This document shows, piece by piece, positions 1-9,200 of a stretch of 64,000 nt of DNA (the first letter of the stretch is position 1; the number at the start of each line of letters is the position of its first letter). The notes below the pieces were generated by a model that was given only the letters and a program-made list of their open reading frames with translations, did no database searches and was not told the DNA's origin. The stretch lies in contig JACCQN010000002.1 of NCBI GenBank assembly GCA_015709215.1, forward strand, positions 1-64,000. Direction: 5' to 3'. This DNA comes from Bacteroidales bacterium (lineage in GTDB: Bacteria > Bacteroidota > Bacteroidia > Bacteroidales > F082). The translations under genes were made by a program, and so were the position numbers.

Positions 1-54
1 AACGATGTGGACACGGGCATCAACGATGTGGACTCAGGCATCAACGATGTGGAC
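1..54 (+). repeat. 21-bp in-frame tandem repeat
   Basis: The unit aacgatgtggac plus nine further bases recurs at positions 1, 22 and 43; the third copy is partial. The period is 21 bp, so the reading frame is kept and copy-number change would lengthen or shorten the encoded heptad region. Confidence 0.75.
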
Positions 55-84
55 AAAAACGACTTTGAAAAGGACTTGAATTAG
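1..84 (+). CDS. C-terminal end of a heptad-repeat protein (partial)
   Basis: The frame is open from base 1 and ends at TAG 82-84. It encodes two full copies and one partial copy of a seven-residue unit, NDVDTGI / NDVDSGI / NDVDKN, followed by a charged tail DFEKDLN. A seven-residue period with I and V at regular positions is compatible with a coiled coil or fibrous stalk. No domain can be named because the rest of the gene lies outside the window. It runs in the same direction as the exported-protein genes that follow, so it may also be a surface protein, but that is inference. Confidence 0.6.
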   Translation, partial: NDVDTGINDVDSGINDVDKNDFEKDLN

Positions 85-261
85 TTGTGCAAAATCGTTA
101 CTAAATTTATTGCAAATCGGCGTCAGCCTGGAACCAGTCAGGAAAGTGTAAGCCTGAGGAAAACTCCTATAAAATGATCCAATTATATACCAAGTTTACA
201 TAATGTAAGATAAAACAAAAAAAGATTACTTTTTAAAATGCAGTTAATCAAAGGGCTAAAA

Positions 262-290
262 ACTTTTTTGAAAATATTTTCAAAAAAAGT
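262..290. terminator. AT-only palindrome, possible terminator
   Basis: A nearly perfect inverted repeat centred on gaaaatattttc is flanked by six T and seven A residues. It lies between the end of the heptad-repeat gene and the next gene. It may act as a bidirectional terminator, but the stem has almost no G-C pairs. The rest of 85-517 is AT-rich and shows no other gene; a phrase near 447-465 resembles low-complexity 'cactaagacactgag' spacer sequence often seen between Bacteroidota genes. Confidence 0.35.
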
Positions 291-517
291 GATTAGATTT
301 GAGTTCTTGTTGACATATAATGGGTGAAGAGGGGAAGGACAATTTGTAACCTAAACCTTTACAAATAGAGATTAGTTGGCAGGACGATTTTTAGATTCGT
401 TATTTGTAAGTTACATTTATGAGATTAAATACACACTATGAAAATGACACTAAGACACTGAGACAAGGACCCAGATGTCTGTTTAATGTTTCTATAAACC
501 AAATACCTTTAGAATTT

Positions 518-1579
518 GTGAAAACACGTTTTTCTCAATTTTTTGCAATTATGTTACTGGCAGGCCTGCTGATGCAGGGATGCCAAAAAGAACCACAAAC
601 TGTTGATTCTGCCCAACAGGCAGATGAAAGCGTTTACACGCCCAAAGCAGCTAAATTAGTAGCTGACATTAACAGCTTTAAACAAAAAATGACTGCTGTG
701 CGCGAAAACCCCCACCTCAAAAGTGGCGAAGTGATAAGCAAGGAAGAAGCCCGCTGGAACATTGAAACGCTTTTTAATGTTACTTATGGTTTTCCTGATC
801 TAAGCTATAGCAAGACTGTTACTGACACTGCCCTTGTTTACCTGCCCGTTGATGCCTCGGGCAATGCCCTGCTGGAAGATGTGGTGGCTGTGTACGAAGA
901 AGTGCTGGCACTGGTAACCGATTTTTACCTGGCTGCTAATTTCGACGAAAAAGGCTTTTTGTTTATGCAGCTCAAGAGTGGGGAAACCATCAATGGACAG
1001 CTCGAAATAAAACTGGAAGCCGTTACCGGTGCGCGTTTGGGCACACAGGATGATCCGCCGGTGAATTTCGGGCCTTTTTATGATGGAGATGATTGGCTGT
1101 ATGGAGATGATTATGGAAAGTGTGGATATATCGGTAACTCAGATGCCGCTGAAGAAATTCAAATAAAGTTAAGGGAAAGAATGATAGCCTGGCCCGAACC
1201 ACCCAATGGTTTCAGGTGGCTTGTACTTAACCCTTTCACCATTAATTTGGAAGGCGATGAGTTTAAGGATGAAAATGATGAAAACCTGATCTTTTATGTA
1301 CCAAACTACACAGAGGATGATAAATGCCTGGATTCGATAAAAATGAATCTTCATTATTATAATGAAGAACAGGTCATTTACCAGTTGGTGCCACAGTTTT
1401 ACAATGAATTTAGTGACCTTGAAGACTGGGCGTTTTTAGAATGTGATCTTATTGGTGAAAGCACCACTATTAATACGATTCCAACTATTAGACATAAAAA
1501 TGAACTGGAATATGCAGAAAGAATTTTAGTGCCTGTTTCTGAGCTTCCACTTCCTATTGACCTTAATGATGAGCTATAA
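518..1579 (+). CDS. Predicted lipoprotein of unknown function
   Basis: The open frame reaches back to an ATG at 419, but its first 33 residues look nothing like an export signal. Starting at the GTG at 518 gives a basic n-region (KTRF), a hydrophobic core and a lipobox-like LLMQGC, so I place the start there. The mature protein (about 330 residues) is acidic and soluble-looking, with Gly/Asp/Tyr-rich stretches around GDDWLYGDDYGKCGY. I recognise no family. The next gene's start region overlaps its end, so the two are probably co-transcribed. It is likely anchored to the inner or outer membrane by its lipid-modified Cys. Confidence 0.6.
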   Translation: MKTRFSQFFAIMLLAGLLMQGCQKEPQTVDSAQQADESVYTPKAAKLVADINSFKQKMTAVRENPHLKSGEVISKEEARWNIETLFNVTYGFPDLSYSKTVTDTALVYLPVDASGNALLEDVVAVYEEVLALVTDFYLAANFDEKGFLFMQLKSGETINGQLEIKLEAVTGARLGTQDDPPVNFGPFYDGDDWLYGDDYGKCGYIGNSDAAEEIQIKLRERMIAWPEPPNGFRWLVLNPFTINLEGDEFKDENDENLIFYVPNYTEDDKCLDSIKMNLHYYNEEQVIYQLVPQFYNEFSDLEDWAFLECDLIGESTTINTIPTIRHKNELEYAERILVPVSELPLPIDLNDEL

Positions 1580-3095
1580 GTTAAGCATTAAAATGATCAA
1601 ATTGATTTTTGTTTTTGCATTGTGCCTGAACAGCTACGCTATTCATTTATTCGCTCAAAATTCCTTTGAGATCGGCTATCAAACTTTGGATGACGAATTA
1701 TTATATGACGGCATTCTTGATAATTCCGGTTCTGTTGTCATTATTGGTTCTATAGGTGATTTTTTGGAAACTAATTACGATGGCATCGTTTTTAAGGTTT
1801 TTCCTGACGGGGATTATATCTACCGGCGTGTTGTGAAGCAGGATACTTCGTGTCAGTTCGGTAGCATTACCTTGTTGGATAACGGCAATTATATGATATT
1901 CGGCCGATATGCCGTTGGAGATACTTTGCAAATCAAAGACAGGATGCTGGTGTTGATTTTAAACCCTGAGCTTGAAACGGTTATGGAAAAGACATACCGA
2001 TTGAACAATGATTTTTATGTACTTTATGGCTTGGAAAATAACACACTGTTAGATGCTGACCGAAACATAGTTTATGCAAACGAACGATTGACTCCGCGAG
2101 GAGGCAATGATTATAATAGGGACTATTACTTCATGCGATTTAACCAACAGGGCGACACCTTGTTAACAAGGGGATATGAATCCTGGCCTAATGTTACAAT
2201 TGGTTCACTATGTATAGTGCCGAATACAGATACCCTGATGGTGATAGGAAGAGGATATAACCAAAATGGATACCAGGAAATCTTGATTCTTGATCATGAG
2301 TTTAATATTATTGAGAGCTTTGACATATCGCAGGATGGGAATCCTAGCGGAAAACAATATAGCGATGTATGGCTTAACGAAACCGAGTTCTTAATGACTC
2401 GAAACGGTATTACTGATAGCCGGAAAAGAGAGTACTATGCGACAGTGTCAAGACTAAACACTTCAGGCGAATTGCTACAGGAGCTGATACTTGACAGGCC
2501 TGATACGACTGAATACATTGCCTTGGACAAAAGCATGTCATACCGCAATGACAGCACCATATACATTGGCGTTAATCAATCCTATAATACGATATGGGAA
2601 GCGATACCCATGAAAAGTGTAGTTTATGTTATCGATAAGGATATGAATTTGTTGGGTAGGAAAGACCTGGGTGGTGATACCAGTTATGAAATATTTAGTA
2701 TGGAAGCCACTGATGATGACGGTTGTATGCTTTTTGGCGCACGCTATGTAAATAGCTCAGCACCTGACAGGGATATATACATCTGGAAAGTCATGCGCGA
2801 AGACTTTGAGATCATCACCCGATTGACGGATCAGCCCGCGATGGCATTGAACAGCAAGGCCTGGCCCAATCCGGCCGATGATGAGCTGCATATTAGCCTG
2901 GACGGCCTGCCCACAGGCAGCAATTTCAGGCTGCAAATCTACAACACTGCCGGACAAAAGTTTTTTGACAAGGCACTCACCGCCACTGCCGGCAGTGTGC
3001 AGTGCAGCATAGGCGTATTGCCGGCCGGCACTTATGTGTATCAATTGCAAACCACTGTCGGGGAAGCCGGCAGCGGCACATTTATCAAACAATAA
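1569..3095 (+). CDS. T9SS type A sorting-domain protein with propeller-like body
   Basis: An N-terminal signal peptide with the core LIFVFALCLNSYAIHLFAQ is followed by repeated beta-rich segments with Asp-Gly/Asn turns, such as LLDNGNYMIFGRY, as in beta-propellers. The last ~75 residues, beginning WPNPADDELHISL and continuing through IYNTAGQ and LPAGTYVYQL, form a typical type A T9SS C-terminal domain. The product is therefore predicted to cross the outer membrane by type IX secretion and be surface-attached or released. Starts at 1557 (TTG), 1566, 1569 and 1593 are all in frame; 1569 or 1593 gives the best signal peptide. The start overlaps the preceding gene, suggesting translational coupling. 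The substrate or ligand is unknown. Confidence 0.8.
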   Translation: MSYKLSIKMIKLIFVFALCLNSYAIHLFAQNSFEIGYQTLDDELLYDGILDNSGSVVIIGSIGDFLETNYDGIVFKVFPDGDYIYRRVVKQDTSCQFGSITLLDNGNYMIFGRYAVGDTLQIKDRMLVLILNPELETVMEKTYRLNNDFYVLYGLENNTLLDADRNIVYANERLTPRGGNDYNRDYYFMRFNQQGDTLLTRGYESWPNVTIGSLCIVPNTDTLMVIGRGYNQNGYQEILILDHEFNIIESFDISQDGNPSGKQYSDVWLNETEFLMTRNGITDSRKREYYATVSRLNTSGELLQELILDRPDTTEYIALDKSMSYRNDSTIYIGVNQSYNTIWEAIPMKSVVYVIDKDMNLLGRKDLGGDTSYEIFSMEATDDDGCMLFGARYVNSSAPDRDIYIWKVMREDFEIITRLTDQPAMALNSKAWPNPADDELHISLDGLPTGSNFRLQIYNTAGQKFFDKALTATAGSVQCSIGVLPAGTYVYQLQTTVGEAGSGTFIKQ

Positions 3096-3114
3096 AACGC
3101 ACAAACAAAAACTA

Positions 3115-5304
3115 ATGATGATGAGAATAAAAACAATTTACACGGGAGCAATAGTACTGCTATTGGCAAGCTTTTGTATGCTGCCCGAAGCAAAATCGCA
3201 AACTACCAGCCCGATGCAGGCCAATCAGCAGGAGGCATTGCTACACCAGGATGAAGGAGCAAAAGGAGACTATTGGCTGCTACTCCCGGATAAGAGCGGG
3301 ATTTATTTTAATGAGGGAAGAGTGGGAATAGGTACAGCAAGCCCGAGTGAAAAACTTTTGCTGCATGTTGCAGGGGCTGCCGGGGTAAATGAACTGATGA
3401 TTGGCAGTGAATATGCTTTACCGGCCAAACGTGGTACTGCCGATCAGTTTTTAAATGGCCTGGGTGAATGGGCTATCCCTTTCGGAGGCGTAAGTGGAGG
3501 AAATAACTATTGGCAGCCGGTTGATCTGAACAATGCAATTTATTACAACCGTGGCTGGGTTGGTATAGGGACAGATAACCCTGCTGCCAGCCTACATGTG
3601 CAAGGCAATATGAAAATGGGCAGCAATATTGGCGCGGTGGGTACGAATGCCTTTGCCGGGGGAGAAGAGAATCAAGCAAGTGGTCAGAGTGCTTTTTCTT
3701 ATGGGAAATTAAATCAAGCAAGCGGGCCTTTTTCAATTGCTCTTGGTCGAGAATCAAAAGCACTGGACCATGCTGCTATTGCTCTAGGCTATCATGCTGA
3801 AGCAAAAGTTGGTAATACTATTGCGATTGGAAAGTTTGTAGAAGCTACTTCTAGTAGTGCAATAACAATTGGTACCGGTACTGGTACTGGATCAAACATG
3901 CTTAGAAATAATTTTTCTCATTCATTCATGTTAGGTTTTTACAGCAACGTTCCCACCTTCTTTGTAGGCCCTTCAGACGGCGCCGGCACTACCGGCAGTA
4001 TTGGCATTGGCAATATGACAGCGCCACAGGCCAAGCTGCATATGTTATCAGATGAAGATGAGGCGGCCACCTTAAAGCTGGAACACCGCACCACCGGCAC
4101 CAAACGCTATGCCGAAATAGGATTGGGCACGCACCGCATACGCGCCGGAAACACCGAAAACATGGTTTTTAGCACACCTGACGCCAACAAAGATTTTGTG
4201 TTTGAGAATGGGAATGTGGGGATAGGAGTAAGCAGTCCCAAAGCGAAGCTTGAAGTAAATGGCGATATTTTGTTTACGGGGCAGTTATTTACAGATGAAG
4301 GGCCATACCAGCCAAGTCCTTGGGAGATAAATGGGGAGGATCTTTATTATTTGAAAGGTAATGTGGGGATAGGGATTGACCAGCCAACAACATCATTAGG
4401 TGTATTAGGCACAATTTTAGTAGGATATCATGTTCCTGTTCCAAATGATCAGAATAATTTGCTTGTTGAGGGAAAGGTTGGTATAGGCACATTTGCTCCT
4501 GAAGCCCCGTTGGATGTGGCGGGTAAAATCAGAAGTGAAAGTCTGCAGTTAACCCAGGGATTTTATCCGGGCTATCTGCTTACTTCAGATGACCAGGGGC
4601 ATGCCGTCTGGACGAATCCTGAAACCATACTCAACATCGGTCCTTGGAAACGACAAGGAAATAATGTTTTTGTTACAGGTTATGACAGGGTGGGGATAGG
4701 CACCGATCAGCCAGCAGAATCACTTCATGTTAGCGGGAATATCCGTTTGGATAATCAAGGCAATATTAAGGGTAACAGATCTAGCTGGAATGCCTTTAAG
4801 ATTTATGCAGGGAATGATGAAAGTGACCCTTATATTTTGATGAACAGCAACTACAACAACGCAGGTTCGATTAAGATATACAGTGTGGGTTCAGAGGGTC
4901 AGATTGAATTTCATAATGAAAATATGAAAGTGATGTCGATAAGGGCAGACAATAATATTTATGTGGGAAATCCTGAAACGTCAAGCAATATATTTGTAAA
5001 TGGTGAAATTACAGCTAATCAAATGCGTGTTAACACCAGTTTCTGGTGGGATAAAGTACTAAAACCCGGCTACGAGTTGATGCCGCTTGCCGAGCTTCAA
5101 GCTTTTATCACTCACAACAGTCATTTACCAGAACTTCCAAAAGAAACCGAAGTGCTTGAACAAGGCGTTGACCTGGGCGAGATGAACGGCCTGCTGCTGA
5201 AAAAAATTGAAGAACTTACCCTTTACCTGCTTGAGCAAGACCGTAAAATCAATACTTTGCAGGAGGAACTGCACCAAATAAAAAATGCAGGGAGTATAAA
5301 CTAA
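3115..5304 (+). CDS. Tail-fibre / trimeric-adhesin-like surface protein
   Basis: Three ATGs in a row (3115, 3118, 3121) precede a signal peptide RIKTIYTGAIVLLLASFCML ending near EAKSQ. The body carries many VGIGT-type repeats ('GNVGIGxxxPxAxLxVxG'), which recur every 50-100 residues in Bacteroidota fibre proteins. It also has a YadA-head-like stretch at roughly residues 180-260 (NQASGQSAFSYG, SKALDHAAIALG). The C-terminus has the PLAELQAFI...HLPELP...GVDLGEMNG signature and a coiled coil ending in LQEELHQIKN. This architecture predicts a trimeric beta-solenoid fibre with a coiled-coil end. Despite the phage-like fold there is no phage context; the neighbours are T9SS proteins. Its export route beyond the Sec signal is unknown. 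Confidence 0.75.
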   Translation: MMMRIKTIYTGAIVLLLASFCMLPEAKSQTTSPMQANQQEALLHQDEGAKGDYWLLLPDKSGIYFNEGRVGIGTASPSEKLLLHVAGAAGVNELMIGSEYALPAKRGTADQFLNGLGEWAIPFGGVSGGNNYWQPVDLNNAIYYNRGWVGIGTDNPAASLHVQGNMKMGSNIGAVGTNAFAGGEENQASGQSAFSYGKLNQASGPFSIALGRESKALDHAAIALGYHAEAKVGNTIAIGKFVEATSSSAITIGTGTGTGSNMLRNNFSHSFMLGFYSNVPTFFVGPSDGAGTTGSIGIGNMTAPQAKLHMLSDEDEAATLKLEHRTTGTKRYAEIGLGTHRIRAGNTENMVFSTPDANKDFVFENGNVGIGVSSPKAKLEVNGDILFTGQLFTDEGPYQPSPWEINGEDLYYLKGNVGIGIDQPTTSLGVLGTILVGYHVPVPNDQNNLLVEGKVGIGTFAPEAPLDVAGKIRSESLQLTQGFYPGYLLTSDDQGHAVWTNPETILNIGPWKRQGNNVFVTGYDRVGIGTDQPAESLHVSGNIRLDNQGNIKGNRSSWNAFKIYAGNDESDPYILMNSNYNNAGSIKIYSVGSEGQIEFHNENMKVMSIRADNNIYVGNPETSSNIFVNGEITANQMRVNTSFWWDKVLKPGYELMPLAELQAFITHNSHLPELPKETEVLEQGVDLGEMNGLLLKKIEELTLYLLEQDRKINTLQEELHQIKNAGSIN

Positions 5305-5318
5305 ACAGGGAGATAATT

Positions 5319-6257
5319 ATGAAAAAGTTTCAAAGATTTTTAAGCCTGGTGGCCATGCTTTTTTTCTTCTTACAGGCACATGGCCAATATACCATAAAAT
5401 TCAATTTCCATCCCTACGACCCCGATTCATGCATTGTTTCTTTTGTTGACACAGTGAAGAATGAGGTTATCCAGTCGTTTAGCCTGGTGGAATACAGCCC
5501 TTATTGGAATTTGCCTTTACAGCAGATTAACCATAATATGAGCAAGAAAGGCAGGAGATTTGACTTTCAAGGGACTAATTCTATTGGTGACATAATACCT
5601 GGTTTGGTAACATTTGAAGAAATAACTAATATGGTCCCTTCAGGTGGGGAAACATATTCCACTATGGTTCTTTCAAAAAACAGCCAATATATCATTATAA
5701 TTCATTATATGCTTATTTGGCCGAATTATACTAACCAAAAAAATGATTATAACAGTAAACTATATGGGCGTGCGACAGTATTACATATTTACAATTCAAG
5801 AGGTGAACTTATCAAAACATATGAATCTTCTGATGTAAATATAATGCAAGAAAGTATTACAGATAACGGAAAATACCTTGCATACACCTTTGATCAAAAT
5901 CAGGATATGATTTATGGTGATGATTGGAAAAAAACTGGATTTAGAATTGTGGACATTGATTCTGATTCAATCATTGTCCATGAGGTGCTCGGAGAAATTA
6001 ATGGAATTGGTGCAAGAGGAAATGCAATAACAGTAACACTGAATTCTACCGATGATTTTTACACTCTAACAGCAATTACCTACTTTCCTGATTTAAACCT
6101 AAAGTATGAGATTCAAATATCAAGAGATCAACTTAACAGGTTGGCAGGGGTAACAGAAGAAGGGTATTTTTTTTATGAGAGCAGCATGAATAAAAATATG
6201 CAGGATGCATATTTATTACGCTTTGAAGATGGTTTTACTAAATCTGTAATAAAATGA
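5319..6257 (+). CDS. Secreted protein of unknown function
   Basis: A clear Sec signal peptide, KKFQRFLSLVAMLFFFLQ followed by AHGQ, leads a protein of about 290 mature residues. The body alternates beta-strand-like segments, such as NSQYIIIIHYMLIW and GRATVLHIYNSRGELIKTYES, which could belong to a propeller or beta-sandwich, but no known family is recognisable. It starts 15 bp after the fibre gene and its stop overlaps the start of the next gene (ATGA at 6254), so all three probably form one operon. No T9SS domain is seen at its C-terminus. Confidence 0.6.
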   Translation: MKKFQRFLSLVAMLFFFLQAHGQYTIKFNFHPYDPDSCIVSFVDTVKNEVIQSFSLVEYSPYWNLPLQQINHNMSKKGRRFDFQGTNSIGDIIPGLVTFEEITNMVPSGGETYSTMVLSKNSQYIIIIHYMLIWPNYTNQKNDYNSKLYGRATVLHIYNSRGELIKTYESSDVNIMQESITDNGKYLAYTFDQNQDMIYGDDWKKTGFRIVDIDSDSIIVHEVLGEINGIGARGNAITVTLNSTDDFYTLTAITYFPDLNLKYEIQISRDQLNRLAGVTEEGYFFYESSMNKNMQDAYLLRFEDGFTKSVIK

Positions 6258-9200
6258 AAGGTAAAATCATTACGCTAATTCTTTGCCTGATTGCATTAAC
6301 TACAATTGCACAGAATAATTATGTATTCCAGTATAAGCTAAGGGGCGGAACCAATATTCAGAACTTTGAAAAGCGGCATATCACCTCAGATTATGGGCCA
6401 CGGGATTTTCAGGGTTCTTATTGGCATAGGGGTATTGATTTGCAGAGCAGCCAGGTGGTTGGGGATATAGCTTATTCACCATGCACTGGTATAATCAGAA
6501 AAATAAGTGGTACCGGTTATAAATATGTAATTGTTGAAGGAACAAACGGGCATAGGCATTTCGGATATGGGCACTTTTTCAGTAATGAAAATCCAAGAAT
6601 TGGTGTGCCAGTAATACATGATTCATTCGTCCTGATATTATTAGATGAAGAAGACGGTAACAGTATTATTCTAAACCTCGAAACCGACACCGCTATTGGC
6701 ACCGAAGCTGGTCATGTCACATACAATGGGCAGGTATACCCAGTTTATAATACAGTTGAAGCGGGAAGCCCCCTTGGCCCAATGGGAAATTCTGGATTAG
6801 GCGGTAATAATCCTGCCGAACATCTTCATTTATACGCATTCCGTGATGTTACTACTGCAATTACTGGAAATTATGGACATAATGTAATCTCCAACAGCTA
6901 CGACCCTATGGCAGTTATGAATATTGGCCCGGGCCCGCGAACCAATTTCCAATGCAGGGTACAAAATGTTGGTATAAGCTATGATGCGAATAGTAATTCC
7001 TATTTCAAAACAAGGGTTGAAATGCCCGGTGCTGGAAATGGAAATATATATATCAACGATATGTATGATGTAAACCTGGTCGAATTGTTCGTAAAACCAA
7101 CTTACAAAGACGATGAGCCTGTTGCAAACTGGGGCTCAACTAATTCATCTTATCAGTATTACCGCGGAGAACACACAAGATCATACATAAATCAAGGTGG
7201 AAGGCCACAGGATAACCCCTCACCAATATACCCTATCTCACCCAATAATCACGATATCAGAAGGTACCAAACAGGAAATGCTCAAAGCACAGGTGTTGAA
7301 CCTTTTGCATATAGAGATAATGGTGCAAGGCCATACGATTTCTTTTGGTTTTCTGATTTTTACCCACGGATTCACAAAAATCATAATATTGGGACAACCT
7401 TGCAATTTGCCCGCCATAACCTTGAAGCCCGCTATCCGGATGGCAACTATGAGGCTGTGCTTCGGGTAGCTACCTCTGTAAATAATGTACATTCTTCAGT
7501 AGGCAATACTAATCCTGCGAATGATTCGCTCACAAATTTTCAAATCGACAACTTCGCTCCCTTTGTGCAAAAAGTAGAAATACAGCAGGAAGGAAGCGAG
7601 GCGTCATATATTCGTCAATGGGATCCTACGCCGGCAGGTAATTTTGTTTTTTCGCCTGCCCCTGATATTGTTATAGAGCAGGAAGATTTGCAAATCATAA
7701 TAACAACTTCAGAGGCTATGTCTGAAGTTGAATTGGTAATAAATGATTTTGCTCAAACAAAGGTCACTGCTTTGAATGATGAAAGAACGCAATGGCAGTT
7801 TAATGTGCCCGGCGGCGAGTTGCATAATCATGCATTCAATGAATTATTTATTGGAGGCGAAGATTTACATGGCAATGCCATGCAAAAGGATGCTGAGCAG
7901 ATTCCAATCCGGCAAAGTACTGATCCAGATGTATTTAGTCCGGCATTGCGCAATGGTTATGATGAAAACCATGAAGTGTTCATAGGTCATCCGGATGTGG
8001 ATTTTACTGCTGAACAATCCGGGCTGGATGATCTTACTTTCCGGTTTTTTCCCGAATCACCCCACACAGTATTTGCTTACAGTTGGGATTTTGGGGATGG
8101 CCATACCTGCAATCAACCGCCCAATGCACAATGTGAATCACCTGTTCACACCTACACTACAGAAGGTGTATTTTATGTTACACTTACAATTAATGGAACT
8201 TACGAAATCACCAAAAGTATTGTAGTTGAACATCTTACAGCTCCAACTGCCGGTTTTATGTATGTGCCAAGGGTCATACAAAATCGTGATGAAGAACCAG
8301 TTATTGAGGTTGATTTTTTTAATACATCCGAGGGTGTTGTGAATAATTTTAACTGGAATTTCGGAAACGGAACAACATCTCAGGAAGAAAACCCTGAAAA
8401 CATACAGTTTGATCCAAACACCAACTATGAAGTTACGCTTACTGTATCTAATGTGGCAGGTGCCGATTTTGAAGAAAACGATTTGTATTTTGATCCGGCA
8501 ACAATGCCCTGGGCTGGTATTGTGGCCTGGAGAATAACGGATTACCTTTGGGATTTTGATGTTTCAGCCGAAAACCTGGATCCCCCGTACAGCTATACCA
8601 CAGAATACGGCGACGGCTTTAGTCAGACATTGAATGATGATTATCATGTAGTTACCTTTAATCACTATTATTCGCAGTACGGTTTATTTCAGGTCAGGGC
8701 ATTTATAACTGGCATAGATCCACAATCAGGTCTTGAGCGTACAGTGTTTGATGTAAAAGAAATCAGTGTGCAACCTGACGACATACTTGTATCGCTGGTG
8801 AATGAGACAAGTAATGATGTGGTTTATCCATACACGGATGTTACTTTACGTCCTGTTCTTTATGATCCAGGAAGTTTTAATGAAAATACTTGGTTTTCTG
8901 AAACATATACCATCACAAAAGTTGGCGAGCCCAGTTATTATGAAGTAATTACACAAACCAATTCTGGCCCTTCGTTTCCTGAACGTAAATTTCAGTTCGA
9001 AAGTGAAGGCGAATACCAAATACAATTGTATATAACAGCCTCAGGTTTCCCGTATGGAGGTAATGCGGAAGCCCGAATTATAGTTGAAAATGCACCTAAA
9101 TTTCTCCAGGCATCAGTGTGCTGTAACCCTTACACTATTTGTCAGGGTGCTCAAAATACCTACTATGCGCAGATTGAACCAATAGGCAATCCTGGATGGC

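Noticed and set aside
3115-5304. Prophage tail-fibre gene as sign of a prophage
   Set aside because: No capsid, terminase, portal or integrase gene is near; VGIGT-repeat proteins are common non-phage surface proteins in Bacteroidota.
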